A stretch of DNA of 64,000 bases from Colias croceus (taxonomy: Eukaryota > Arthropoda > Insecta > Lepidoptera > Pieridae). The translations under genes and the position numbers were made by a program. Of this stretch, positions 39,701 through 54,700 are shown piece by piece. The notes below the pieces were generated by a model, which saw only the letters and a list, made by a program, of their open reading frames with translations, did no database searches and was not told the DNA's origin. Location of the stretch: NCBI RefSeq assembly GCF_905220415.1, contig NC_059541.1, forward strand, positions 384,501 through 448,500, in the 5' to 3' direction. Position 1 is the stretch's first letter; every line of letters starts with the position of its first letter.

Positions 39701-42700
39701 TACCCAGCTCAACGTCGACCACTTATAATCCGCTTCACTCGCAAAATCGTTCGTGACTTGTTCCTAAAAGCTGGAAGATCTCGTAGAACATTGCATAGTA
39801 AGGACATTGTTGGACATGGGCCGGAGCGAAAGGTCTACGTAAACGAACGTCTAACACGCGAAAAAAGGCAGTTATTTCGAGACACTAGAAGAGCAGCCTC
39901 CGATGCTAACTTTAAATACTGCTGGATTAAAAATGGTTCCATCTATATTCGTAAACGCACTGGGAGTCCAGCAATTAAAATCCAATCGAGCGACGATTTG
40001 CTTCGTATGCCTTTTCATTCTGCTAACTAGTACTGCTCTATTCAACCACCAGAAAGCTATTTTTTGTATAAATTTGCGCACTTTATTACTTATCTATTTT
40101 ATGGCCTTTTGTTTGTCCAATATTATTGTATATTCTATTAATATTAAATCGTTCATTACAATTTATAATTCATTTGCCTGTTATTATGAACAAATTTTAT
40201 TTTTGCTTAAATTAGTTACAATCGCACTGCTTTGCAAGGACTGCTTTTATGCCACACCAGTTTTTAGCTTTTTCAGATACTGCTCCAGTCTTAACACCAT
40301 CCTATGGCTCTTTTAGATATAATTGGTGAAATAGACAACTCTAATAGCATAGTTTGTCATAATATAACTTCTCCCGAACACTCTTCTCAAATTCTCAGCA
40401 AGTACAATATACGAATTTTGTGTAGTAACATTAGAAGCTTAAATAAAAATTTCCTCCCTTTCCAAGTTAGCTTAAAGAGATTCTCTGTTAGTTTTGATGT
40501 AATTGTTTTCACTGAATGTTGGCTTCCACTTGCGACTGTAATCCCCCAAATGGATGGCTACACCTCGTACTGCACAACAAAGCATAAAACTAAGGCTGGC
40601 GGTGTTGTGGTGTATATTAGAGATACTTGGATGGCAACAGTAACTGAACTATCTATCGAGGAATCTGAATGTTTATCTGTAGTAATACCAGACTGGAATA
40701 CTCATCTTATTGCTATATATCGTTCTCCCTCTCTCAACACTAAAACTTTTCTCGAGTCTATCTCTGGCGTTTTAAAAGACATAAAGGGTTTTACTTGTAA
40801 AATCATAACAGGGGATATAAATATTGATATACTAGATTCCTCCAGAACCTACGATTTGTCATCTGAATATCTCTCTCGTATGGCTGAGCTTGGTTACCTT
40901 AGTGCAATCAATATGCCTACACATAACAAAACTTGTTTGGATCATTTCTTTGTACAAACGGAATATACAGGCGAGTCGATTGTCTGTACTTCTGACGTGA
41001 CTGATCATGACCTAATCATTCTAGGGATTTTATCTTCTCACAAGAATACTGCTAAACGCAAAAAACTCAGGCAAAAAGTGGACGTCGATGGAATCATCAA
41101 CGATCTTAAGGAATCTAACTGGTGTGAAATCTTGAAATCTGACTGTGTCACAGAAGCTACCAATATTTTTATGACTACTATTACAAACTCTGTTAAAAGT
41201 CACATACAAACTACTCACATCAGCAGACGCAAAAATAATCTTCAGAATTGGATGACACCTGGACTTATACGATGCAGTCAGACTAAGGATAGGCTCCATT
41301 TGCTTTCTAGATTAGACCCCAATAACCAACAGAAAAGATTGATCTTCACGCGTTATAGAAACTTTTATATTACCTTGTTACGTAAGCTGAAGGATGCTTA
41401 TGACTCGAAGATACTTCTTGAAGCTGAAAACAAACCTCGAACATTCTGGAAACAAATCAAAAGTGTTACTGGCACCGTTAAGAATAGAAAGGACCCTGTG
41501 GGATTGCTAAACCTGGAACGCAATCCGTTGCTATCGCTTAACACCTGTAACAGATACTTCTCCTCCATAGGTCAAAGCCTGGCTAGTGCTACATTGAATA
41601 AATTCAATGAAACTGAGATATCACTAGCTTCTAAAGTTACCTTAAAAAGCTCTCCTGTAAATTCTTTTTTCTTTGAACCAGCTGATTGCCACGAAATCCG
41701 TAGCATCATTCAATCCCTTAGTAATAGTAGCAGTCCAGGATATGATGGCTTAAATAACAGTCTTATTAAAGCAATTGCACCTTACATCCTCGAGCCTCTT
41801 ATAGCTATAATTAACTTAAGTATGGCAAAGGGAGTATTCCCAGAACCATGGAAAACCGCTATAATCACACCCATTCATAAAGAAGGTAGTCGTAGTGACC
41901 CATGTAATTATAGACCTATATCTCTGCTCTCAACCTTCTCTAAAATATTGGAACGTTGTGTAAGTAAAAGGTTGATCAAATACTTAGAGTCTAACAAGCT
42001 CTTGGCTGACACCCAGTTCGGCTTCCGTAAAGCTAAGTCAACGGAAGATGCCGTTAGCCACTTAACAAACTTAGTTTCTTCTCACCTAGATAAAGGAAAG
42101 GCTTGCGTAGGGGTTTTCCTTGATCTTAAAAAGGCTTTCGATACTGTATCTACACCAATTTTGCTACGTAAGCTCGAATGTATGGGAATTAGAGGCTGTG
42201 CATTAGATTGGTTCCAAAGTTACCTAACAAACAGGACCCAACAACTTAAAATAGATTCCTTTCTGAGTAGGTCTGAACACGTGTCTTTCGGGGTCCCGCA
42301 AGGTAGTATCCTGGGTCCCACTCTTTTTCTCGCTTACATCAATGACTTGCTTTCATTATCCATTGATCAGGGTGATATGATATGTTACGCAGACGACACA
42401 GCCTTGGTTTTCCATGGTTCCACATGGAAGAATTGTATAACGGCCGCTGAGCGTGGCCTGGCAAAAGTTGCAATATGGCTAAATAATAACCTCCTCACCT
42501 TAAATACACAGAAAACTAAATTTTTAAGATTTCATAAAACTGTTAGGTCTGCGCCTAAAGACAACACTCCTCTCTTCATACACACTTGTGCAATAAGTAG
42601 CTCTGCTGAAGTCACGGGATGTTGTAGTTGTGTCTCTATCGAAGTATCCCATGACACTAAATACCTGGGTGTCATCATTGATGAACGATTCTCCTTTCGA

Positions 42701-45700
42701 CCTCACATCAACGCAACTGCTAAACGTTCTAGGAAATTAATATATATTATGAAGAACCTGCGAAATAAAGTAAGTCTTAATATTCTTATGAGGATTTACA
42801 AAGTGTTATGTCAACCTATTATTACTTACTGCGTATCGATCTGGGGTTCTGCTCCATCCTCTGCTCTTATAACACTCGAAAGAGCTCAGAGATCTGTTCT
42901 TAAAGTCATGTTAAAGAGACCATTTCTTTACCCGACGTCGACCCTCTATTCTGAATGTAAAGTTCTTAGTGTTAGACGCCTTTTCATTTTAAATTCAGTT
43001 CTCAGGATTAATAAAGCAACTGCATCTACACAAGACTCCCACAGCAGACGAAATAACTTATCACTTCCCAGATTAAAAACCTCTTTTGCAAAACGTGCAC
43101 CTAATTATATGTGGCCGCTCTTACATAATAAAATTATCAGACACTTGAACCTATCTAAAAATACTTGCATAACTAAAGACATGCTAACAAAATTGCTTCT
43201 TTCCTGGGACTATGCTAAGACTGAGCAATTTGTTCGTCTTCAACTTTTTTGAATATTTCTTGTGGCATTTGTTTAAGCCAGTGTGATTGTAATCGGTATG
43301 AAACAGGCCTTTTTCATTGACGATTGCTATGAAATCATATCAATTTTTTTTATATTATGACCATCATTTTATTCTTAATTTTTTTTTTTTCACTTTTGTT
43401 TAATTATTGTTTGTATGAATTTTTAATCTAATTTAATTTTTAATCTGTATTATGTTAATGTATTAAATTTAAATCTGAATTTTAAATATATGTATACCAT
43501 AACATAATCGCCGCTCTGTTTATAAAATTGTTAAACATTTCACGGTCCCGCAGGACAGGCATTGCCTAGTGCGGGAACCAATGATTTTATTTCCTGTGTT
43601 TTAACGTTTTTCTTTAAGAAACTGTATTAAGCACTATTTAATGTATGTATTATGACTGATGTATACGTGTCTTAAAGAATAAATAATTTTTACTTTTACT
43701 TTACTTTTACTAACGTTACGTGTACGTAACGTAACGTAGGTACATTGTTATTCAATGTAGGGTTGTAACGTCTTGCAATTCTAACATGTCCCCGTTGCAT
43801 TGCGTGTGAGCAAGACACATTACGATTTGTAAATTTGCGGAAACTGATTTGGGAATAAATACAATACGTTTTGTATTTGATTTTGGCGTTATGTTGGTTG
43901 TTTGGTGTGGTTGATAAAGATGAAGAACAAAACAATACCACTTCTGGAGTAGAATTTTAAATTCGTAAAAGAAGGCGTGTGCAAAATAGTATTATATAGT
44001 AAATAGTAGTGCGTGGGCTAACTATGTATGAAGGACGAGGGTTTGTGGAAGTGCGGGTAGGCAGAATAAATGTCACAGTTTATATTTTTTGGTTTTTATG
44101 GCATTCAAATGCTTTATAAATATAAATTTATACAGAATAGAAAAAATTCGATCACGAGGCGGGACTCGAACCCGTATCCTTCGCTTCATTCCGGGGCGGA
44201 TGCCTAACCAACTCAGCCACTTGTGAATGATATTATGATATGAGCCCGGAATGGCGCGAAGGATGCGGGTTCGAGTCCCGCCTCGTGATTGAATTTTTTC
44301 TATTTTATAAATTTATATAAATGTCACAATATTATAATAATAAGTATGACATTGAATTTTTTTATTTTGAGACATGCCGGTTCCCTCATGATGTTTTTCT
44401 TCACCGTTACAGATTCAATGATGTGGATAATACGCGGATAAAATGAACATTTTATTTCCTGCACGGTCTCGAAGTTCGAACCGCCATTATGATTTAAGAT
44501 TGAGGTCTTCACTTATAAGTTATAATCTAAGGTCTTCACCACTGAGCCGCCAGGTCTGCATTCTGACTGTTATAATTATTATAATACGTAGTTAAGTATC
44601 TACTTGAGTACCTTATACTCTTTCAGAAAATTTATTATAATCTAGTTAACCCATTTATAAAATTCAGGAAAAATTTAATCATCCTCGTAAGTACCTATAT
44701 TATGAGCGAAAATAAACCTTATGCGTAACAACAATAAGCAGGTTTATTATTCCTATATCAAATTGCATTAAGCTTTGTAGCTTAGCTATGAATATATTTA
44801 GATGCATATTTTATGGGTAAGCGCGATCGATCGCAGGTCTTTACAAGGCCAAGATGTTAGCACTTACATCTGTTATCTCATTATCTAGGCGGTTCCACTT
44901 AGCCCATAAGCCTCCGTCATAATGCCAGCATCTGCCTTTTATGAACGGTCCAGATTATTATCTTACTTTTCTAGTTGTTACAGTGCTTGTACAGTTTCAG
45001 GCTTTATAGCAACTACCGCTTTTTAAGTTTTAGGTTTATTGCGTCGTAAATAAAAATAGATAGGTATATTAAGTATGTTTAGATAATATATGTACCTACT
45101 ATGAACCCCGCTTAGCGCACTGTGTGCCATTAGAAGAATATATTGGACCAAGTCAATCGTATGTATACGATACCTATATTACGATATACTTACCTAAAAC
45201 CACGGATTACAAAAACATTGAAATCTCAATTCTTAGCTCTTCACTTTCATAATACTTATGCAACAAAGGATCAATAAAATACGAAGATGAAACTGCGAGG
45301 AGATATTGCACGTGGGAGAAATCCTTATCATTGTCCGAGTCACCTTTGACCGCACAGGTGACAGGTTTAGAACAATAGTAGCAATGAACAGTAAACACAA
45401 TAGGGCATACAAATTAGGTCACAGAGAATGAGAATAGACATAAATTAACAATTTCAACACGAGTTCAGTTGTTGATCACGTAATTAATTAATTCACAGGT
45501 ACTCGAAATAGAACATTATTACTGCATCCCGCGAATGAGCTATGGAAATGATTCTGTGGTTCACGCATTTAGTTTGAAATTTGTAGGAATAGAAGCCAAT
45601 AATTTCTTGTGCGGTTTGTTCTCGTTAATTTTCTATTGTATTTTATTATATGTATATCGCGTCTGAAATAAAAAGCGGGGAATAACAGGAAAAGTCGTAG

Positions 45701-48700
45701 CAAGAAAAAATTATTGATTCATCTTCCATGAAGAAAATAATGAGTTCAGTTTGAAGAAGCAAAAATTGTGTGTTCAAAGGCGAAAATTGTAAATCTTTTT
45801 TTGTATAATTTATAATATATGTACTAGCTTACCGCCCGCGGCTTCGCCTGCGTTTTTAAAGAAAAACCCGCATAGTTCCTGTTCCCGTGGGATTTCCGGG
45901 ATAAAACCTATCCTGTGTTAATCCAAGTTACCCTCTATATGTGTGATAAATTTCATTTTAATGGGTTCAGTAGAATTTGCGTGAAAGAGTAACAAACACA
46001 CTCACATCCTAACAAACTTTCGCATTTATAATATTACCAGGATTCCTATAGTGCATATACAAGGCATTAAAAAGTAACAACTACTATAAATTAACTGTTA
46101 GCGAAAAAATACCAATAAAGCCTTCATAGCAATTAAGCTCTGATAGACGATACTGTGTAATATAATTGGCTGTAATTAAATAGATTTATTACAAATTGCT
46201 TTGCTTTTAAAATATTATGTTTAAAAAAGAAATGATCCTTTTTTGAGTTTAATTATTGTATCATGGATGGCTTAGTCTTTTTTTAGCTTATGTAGGGTAG
46301 TAGGTTTACTTATAAATATAGGTATACGATTGCCGATATTTGTAATAACAAATAAAAAATTTCCGTTGTTATAACACCTGACGGCTAATACAGTGGTTTG
46401 ATTGAGTTAACGATTCTTAATTTGGGAACTGCTTACTTTAAAAGATAACACAACCCTGAATCCTTGCACTAAAGAACTTCCTTCTACAAATCACTCACCA
46501 AGCGGTGTAAACTTTTTGAAGATCGTCTGCAACCACACCATCCTCTACAGCCTAGCGTAGCAACGAATCCATCCTCACACATTGATTCACAACGCAGTGA
46601 AATAGAAGTCGATAACGTGGGCCACGTAGAACAGCAGGCAGGTGGCGATGTACATCATGATGAGGATCTGCACCAACATGGTGACCGCGGGGCTGCGTGC
46701 TCGAGACTGGTGGTCGAGGTGGACGTGATAGCCGGCTGTGATGGACGGCGCGGACTCGCCACTCAATCGTGTGAAGCCCCACAGGTGAAGAGTATTCATT
46801 CATGCGATTTTTTTATTATGTCAAGAAACGTGGTGATTTTGATGATGTTTTAATTTAGTATTCGATGGAGGTTGAGGTCGATGATGTAATGTCGACTGAA
46901 GTAAATTGATTCATAAAATTATTTGAATAATAATTGTTATTTTGAAAAAAAATATCCCACTGTATACCTATATTATGTGTTAATTTTTTAATATGCACAT
47001 TACAAATATGGAACATCAAGCTAGTAAAAATATAAAGAGTGCTAGAAGTTCATTATTTAAATTATGTAGTTTACTTTTCAGTTACAGTTTTTACAAGAAG
47101 AATTGTTTTTTGTTTGAACGGGGCCCCAATGGCTCCATTTGATATACTCAGGGCTCCACCAATAGAATGTACGACTCTGGAAGCCATACACAAGGTGAAT
47201 GCCGCCCTATCTTATTGTGGCGTTACGCAAACGATTTGTGGCTTACAAAATTAATATTATAGCCACTTGTAGGGAATCACCGCGCGCGCATATACGTTGT
47301 CTTTTTGCTGAGTACGTACCTGGCATTCAAATTTAGGAATTGACAAATAGTTTATTTGTTTATTGTTTTCTCTTTGAATATGTAATGCCAAAGTAACTGT
47401 CTGTCTGCCTGTCTTTTACGCTTTCTCGCTTAAACATCTCAACCTATTTTGATGAAATTTGGCACCGACAATCTTTAGACCCTGAGAAAGAACATAGGCT
47501 ACCTTTTATTGCGAACTATATACCACGGGCGAAGCTGGGTCGGACCGCTAATTCCTAATATAAACTTTGAATAAAAATAAAAATAAGTAGGTAACTAGAT
47601 ATAAATGTTATAAGGTCAATCTTGAGTTACTTATAAGAAAAGATCTGAAAACTTTTCAATAAATTAAATACATGTTTTATTAATTAGGTTTTCTTTGTCT
47701 CTTTTATAAAATGTTATTATAAGAACAAAGAACTTTATGGGTATTTAAGTAATACGACTTTTATAGAAGTATTTCGTATCACTTTTATTTCATATTTAGT
47801 TTTTATTCATTATACACATATATTGTTAGAAAGAAAGAAAAGAAAGAAGAAAGAAAAGAAAGACGTTACGTATATTTTACATTTTTCTATATAACTAGTC
47901 TGGTCATAAGTTCTGTCATTATGTTAGATTTTCAAATTTTTAATATTTACCGCAAATTTCTTTTTCACGTTCGATTTTTGATTATTTTATGCGTTAAAAA
48001 ACGACACATTTTATTAGAATAACGTATTTGTTACAATGTAGTGGACGCAAAAAGAAGACAGAGTCGTTGTTCTTGCTCTGCATCGTAGTGATTACGCGCC
48101 GAGAGAAATTTTCAGTTTCCTTTAAAATTTACAAATAACACAGAGATTTTTTTATTGCACTATAAAACGGTTTAAGTAAGATTCAAGAGTAGAAGATATG
48201 AATAGAAGTGGTCTTTGTCGTACGATTTGGACGACAGCAGTGATAAATGCAGTACAGGTGCGAATAAGGAAAAATCCGGTCCGAAATCGAAAAAAGTTAG
48301 CACTGCAGATGGGCCTTAGCAGTACCACAGTTAAAAAGGTGTTGAACGAGGAACTAGGACTACGGGCTTATTGTAGAAAAACATCGCATCTTCTTAACAC
48401 ACGCTTAAAGAAATTAAGACTGGATAAATGTCGCGCTTTACTTAAACGATACGCGAGAAAAATGCATCGTGAAATCCTGTTTTCAGATGAAAATTTTTTT
48501 ACCGTGGAGGAGTGCTGCAACAAACAGAATATCAAAGTGTATACCCACAGTAGTGAAGAAGCTTGTCAACGTGTATCTCGAGTCCAACGCAGCCATCACC
48601 CCTTATCAGTAATGGTTTTCCTGGAAGTGTCTTATTTTAGCCTAACAGAGGTGTTTTTCTGTGAAAAGCCTGTGAAAACAAGTGTCAATGTTTATCAAAA

Positions 48701-51700
48701 TACGCTCCTGACAAACCTCGCCAAACCTCCTTCTCGGAACATGTTAAAAAATCAGCACTAGGTATTCCAGCAGGACTCAGCACCTGCCCACAAAGCCAAG
48801 AGTATCCAAAGTTGGCTGGCCGCCCATCAGATTGACATCATTCGTCATGAAGATTGGTCATCTTCTAACCCGGACCTGAATCCTCTGGGTTATAAAATCT
48901 GGTAATATTTAGAGGAGAGAACCTGCGCTAAATCCCACCCAAATTTGGAGTTACTCAAAGCATCCATTATTAAAGTAGCTGCTGAAATAAACATGGACAC
49001 GGTGCGTGCTGCGACAGACGACTGGCCGCGGAGGTTGAAAGCTTGTATCGCAAAACATGGATGCCATTTTGAATAATTTTTATACGAAATTATTAAGTTA
49101 TATGTAAGCTTTATTGCCACATATAAAACAATAAATATACAAAAGTAACTTTTTGTTTGTTTAATAAAACATATGTGACAGAACTTATGACCAGACTAGG
49201 TATATGTAATATGTATATATTATTTATTTTAACCTCAGTAATCCTTTTATATTTAAGTATTATGTATTTACAAGTAAGTTTATTATCTACATATTATGGA
49301 TTGTTAATTTTAACTACTTTAACTATCTATATAACATTTAATCGTTAAAAGGTTGCCTGGCAGAGATCGCTTATAGCGATAAGGCCGCCTATTTAACATG
49401 CTATGATTTTCTTTTTTGTTCTTTTTATTTTTGTGTTAATCTTTTTTGTGTGTGTTAAATAAAGAATTTAAATAAATAAATAAATAAATAATCACCTATT
49501 GTTTTTTCTTTTTTTACTTTTTAAATTATGTATTAGCTCTTATAATTTAACCTGCCAGAATACCGTACTAACGCTCCAAGCGTAGCAAGTCGAGGGGACT
49601 ACTGAAAACCGGCGCCTCTCCTCTAATACGGAGAGGCAAATGCTGAGTAGTCCACCTAATCACGAATACGATATTAAGATATTTTTGAATGTGTTATGTG
49701 TGATATGTTGAATGTATTTTAAGATTTATTTTTTTTCCATGTAAAGTGTTTAGTTATAAGTCAAAAATTTGTAAAAGTATTTGTGATTAAACGTACTTAT
49801 TTTCTTTCTTTCTTTCAAATTTGTATTTGTAGACCTAAATTCTTTTTACCTCACATTAACACGTTAGCTGCGAAACAGGGCTTGAAACACCCTGTCCGTG
49901 TCTCGTCGTTATAGCGGTAGGAAACAACTTAAACTTCTCTGTCGTGCGGGAGGCATAACTTCCATCTGGTTCAGTGTAGGAAAGTGATATCTATATATCT
50001 GAGATGTGCTATTGATTTCTAGTTCAATGGTATACCGATCTTAATACCGGGTTTCTTAGACCTCGTGCCGCACTGAACAAATAAAAATTCTAACACAGTG
50101 CGGAACGAGGTTGCGAACACCTCGTACCACCACGCACCTCGTACCGCATCCTAAGCTAGCTTCACGCGGTTAGTGTTGTGTAACGCATTCGAGACTATTT
50201 GTGGAACAACTTATTGAAGCTTTTACAAAGAAGGACTTGAATGTTGATACAGGTAATTTTCAAACATCCTAATTACTCGTTATAATAAATATCGTTAATA
50301 GAATCGTGAATGTGACATGTTGAGTAACTTTCTTCAAATAGGTTGATAATCATGATTACTATTAGTGTGTTTGTTCATTGAATCAACTAGCGGCAAATCC
50401 AAAACACCCGGCAATCGGTGTATGGCTCATCAAAAATTTAACTCTTGCCCAAGTCAACAAGCCAACAAACAAGGCACATCATCTCTTAAAGGGATCAAAG
50501 AAGAGTAAGTAGATGTGTAGGATGTTACGAAAAACTCCGCACCTTCTTAACAAGTCGTGAGGCCGAAAAAGGTAAAGAAAATTCTCACAGAATGCACTGG
50601 TTGCAAACCTGTGTTGCCTGTTTTAATGAAAAACATCCATAAGTTTGATAAATAAATACAATTAAATAAAATCGATATTTCTTTTCCCATCACTAAATTA
50701 TATGAAAAACTGCTATTGTTCAGTGCGGTATGGGGTACATCAGACCCCACATTTTATTTTACCCCTAGAATCTAAACTAACTAAACTAACCATGGGCGAC
50801 GGTAGATTTAGGTTAATGAACTCATTGTTAATAATAATCACGACAAAAGCCGCATACTTTGTCTTATTTGGCGCCAAAAAAACGATTTTGGTCTCCTACG
50901 GGCGGCGGGGTTTAATATGCCTCGTGCCGCCACAATCTCTGGTATAGGACAAGGTTTAAAACGACCCGTAACGCAGTAATGGAAAGTACAGATATTTATG
51001 TGCCGCAGTGAACGTGTTAACTTCGCCTCCTCCACAAATTAATTGGATGTGTTGAATATTTTTAGGGAAAATATATTTTACTAATATAAAATAAGAAACA
51101 TTTAATCCCGCTTTTCTACAGTAACTTAGTCTAAAGAAATGGGAATAAGAAGTTACAACAATTTCCTTTTGCAATTAAAGACGCGATCTTAGACAATCTA
51201 GATTCTAGACACTCGTACAGGCGTCTCGACTTATGCAGCTTAGTTCGGGATTATTTAATTCTATATATTGCAAGTGCTATATTAAATTAAGGGAAGACGT
51301 GTATTTTAAAACAGAAATAAATGTTACAAGGACTGTCTGAAGTAAAATTAGGATGTGAAATGTGTGCATGCGTATAGGTAATTTCCGAATAAGTTCACTA
51401 AATTTATGATTATTTGCTCAGTGTTCGTTATTTTTTGGGCTAAGGTGTTGGATATTTTATATAAATAACGAAAGAAAAATAAATCAACCAACAAACAACA
51501 GAACACAAAGTTGCAACGTCGGAGGTTTCGGTGTGTATTTACATTTTACAGATACAGTCTACGAAATACCAATTAAAATCTAGTTGCAAACAAAGAAAGG
51601 ATTGAACCTACATTAACAAAATGGTCATCAACAATATTTTTCAGTCGCTAACCTCAGAGCCACCATGCGCATAGTAGGTAAGTACGGAGCCAGACTAGCC

Positions 51701-54700
51701 AGCCTAACAAGTAATATCGTTGCTAATCCATACTAATATTATAAATGCGAAAGATCTCTGTCTGTCTGTCTGTCTGTTACTCAATCACGCCTAAACTACT
51801 GAACCAATTTTCATGAAATTTGGTATGGAGATATTTTGATACCCGAGAAAGGACATAGGCTACTTTTTATCCCGGGAAAATGACGCAAACCGGGAAATCC
51901 CACGGGAACGGGAACTATGCGGGTTTTTTTGCGCGGGCGAAGCCGCGGGCGGATACCTAGTTATTATATGTATATAAAAGCTTTACTCTATTAAAAGTAC
52001 TTTTAAAAATCAGCTCCAGCTGGTGTTGAGGTAGCTTAGTAACTATGTAGCTATTGACCAACTAATGGGAGGAAGTAGGAACCTAAGTAAGACTGTAATT
52101 AATCATCTGCTTACATGATGAAAATTGTTTTTATCAAAACTTTATTGTGTTTCTGAACGCATATGCATAACTCTAATCCATACTATTATTATAAATGCGA
52201 AAGTAACTCTGTCTGTCTGTTACTCAATCACGCCTAAACTACTGAACCAATTTGCATGAAATTTGGTATGGAGATATTTTGAAACCCGAGAAAGGACATA
52301 GGCTACCTTTTATTGCGAAATATGTACCACGGGCGAAGCCGGGGCGGACCACTAGTAATAACATAAATTGAATTTTTAAAACGTGGTATATTTTACGAAA
52401 TATCAACTTGCCACTTGTTCCGGGTTCACTATAGGCATGACGACAGTATCCATAAATGATCGTATTAGTGTTTTTAAGGGAAAATGTATGATAAATAAAT
52501 TAAATATAGTGACTTAAAAATCTTAAAAACATTAAGATTAATGAGATAACAAATAAAATAAAACATTGAAATTCTGCAGTTGGCCATTGTGACTAAAACA
52601 CGCGTGACGTCACGCTTAAGTAAACAACTCACGTCAGATGTATTTTGTCGTTATGAATATGTTGAGAATACGCATTTTTATTTATTTTCTATTGTTTCAC
52701 GTATGCTTTATCGACTCAGAACAGAAATATAATTGCGAAACCACGAATACGTGGTTTCGGGGTTCTCTGCGCCAACTTTATACAATCATTTCTTATTATT
52801 TTCTCGCTTGAAATAATTACTAACACATTTTTGAGCATTATTTTTATGTGGATTTACACTGCAATACTGCACACCACTTATAAACTTTGAAATTCGTTTC
52901 TATAACACATATTAAATAAATATTTTTTTTTAATTTTCTTCGCAATGCGTACAAAAAATTACGTATTTACTAAAGAGTGACGTCACGCCTACGCCATGAC
53001 ACCTGCGAGCTGTTTCGGCACAGTTAATAAATATTTTTTGAAAAAATGGCTTTTATCTTCGTTAAATTTAAGTATATTACCGAAATAAAGGGGCTTTCTT
53101 GTATAGTAATCGATGCGTCATGCCTAAATTTTTTTTTATGAATTTTTAAAATCGATTTTGTAGTTTTTGATTTCAATCGTAAGGATGTAGGTAATAACAA
53201 ACAAAATATAACTTTCGTCTTCATAATAATATCAACTAAGTAAGTAAATAGTTAAGTATATCTAAGTAAAGTATATTTTTCTAAATAAGTACCATCTTTG
53301 TATTCACTTCGTTAACTTCAAGGAGACAGTATTTCGCACGTAGGAAATATAAAATTACATTTATTTCTTTATCACTACAGAACATAAATTGCACATTATT
53401 TTACCGTGAAACGTCAAAACGATATTTCACACGTATCGTTTCCATTGTGTTTTATTTGTATTGCGATCGGATAATGTTATTATTTTATAAAAATATGATA
53501 CATTAATATCAATTTATTGAAGAGAAAGTAATTTTATAGATATTGTTCTAAGTAGGTACTACAGACTACCTACATCTATTGAAATGATAAACCGCTCAAC
53601 GTCTCTTAGGTGGAGGGGTGATAATCCTTTTGCAAAGCGCAATATTCCAGAATGTTCTAAGGTTATTAATGATATTTGGTGAATGAAGATTAAATGAATT
53701 GAGATTTTATTAATTTTGATAGCGCTGGCGTTAAAATCAGAACGAATCTTGGATATGAATGAATTTTGTATCAGAGAATTTTAAAACCTATAAAACAAAA
53801 CGTTAAGAAAATGAATAGAAGGAGGAAATAAACGATGAAGGTGTGACACATAGTGAATTCGCAGGAGGAGCGACAACTACCGTAACATTAACCTAGCAAC
53901 GCAGTAATTGGTCAAATAAGCCTTTATATAATTAACAAGGTTGCTTTGTGCTTTAGCATTATTATATTATAGAGAGTAGAGACCGGCCATTAGAATATCA
54001 AATTATTGCCATCAAAGGCAAGCTACAACCGCTGTATTAACTCATTACACCCATTCTCCTCTACGTCAAAGGTATCTCGTATCTACACAGTACATAATCT
54101 ATACTAATATTATAAAGCTGAAGAGTTTCTTTGTTTGAACGCGTTAATCTCGGGAACTACTGGTCCGATTTGAAAAATCTTTTCGGTGTTAGATAGCCCG
54201 TTTATCGAGGAAGGCTATATACCATCTCGCTAAGACCAACAGGAGCGGAGCACTGCGGGTAAAATCGCGGAGCACAGCTAGTTACATAATATATAGTATA
54301 GATATACTACTTTAAATAGCTAGGAGCTAGGAGTCCCGACCGGCTCCGTTTTCGGCCCGGTTGGTTATATTATGCATGTGAACAGCGTGTCGAATGTGGT
54401 CAAGAACTGTAAGGTCTGTATGTACGCAGATGACATGTGCCTGCTGCTCGCCGGCAACGACACAGCAGTCATGGTGGACAAGGTACAGAGTGATTTCGAG
54501 AACGTGTGTAAGTGGGCACATGACAATGGTATAATTCTCAATATACAAAAAACTAAGTGTCTATATATTTATTCACCACACAATAAAAATGCTAAAAACT
54601 CAGCTTTTCAAATTAATTTAATAGGCCACACATATCTGGGGGCACGGTAGTGCCCCCGCCAAGACGAGCCAAGCGAACAAGCGAAGCGCACGGGCACTAC

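Larger units (their letters stand above)
39026..43700 (+). mobile_element. CR1-type LINE, nearly complete, truncated at the 5' end
   Basis: ORF1 (39026-40030), a 273-bp gap, ORF2 (40304-43252) and a 3' UTR ending in TTTTTACTTTTACTTTAC-type short tandem repeats. The UTR holds a stem GGTCCCGCA / TGCGGGAACC at 43544-43579, a likely recognition hairpin for the reverse transcriptase. Repeat-ended tail and PHD remnant in ORF1 support CR1. Confidence 0.85.

Noticed and set aside
44151..44226. Functional tRNA gene
   Set aside because: Boxes A and B and part of the acceptor stem are present, but the anticodon arm has extra bases and a second inverted copy follows; it is a SINE head.
46499..46528. 28-nt ATP8A micro-exon with good splice signals
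   Set aside because: Including it between exons 1 and 2 breaks the frame (28 is not a multiple of 3), so it is not placed in ATP8A.
47829..47865. (GAAA)n tract as part of a Helitron-like insertion
   Set aside because: Lep1-type elements are known to occur at such tracts, but the nearest copy ends about 280 bp away, so a link is not supported here.
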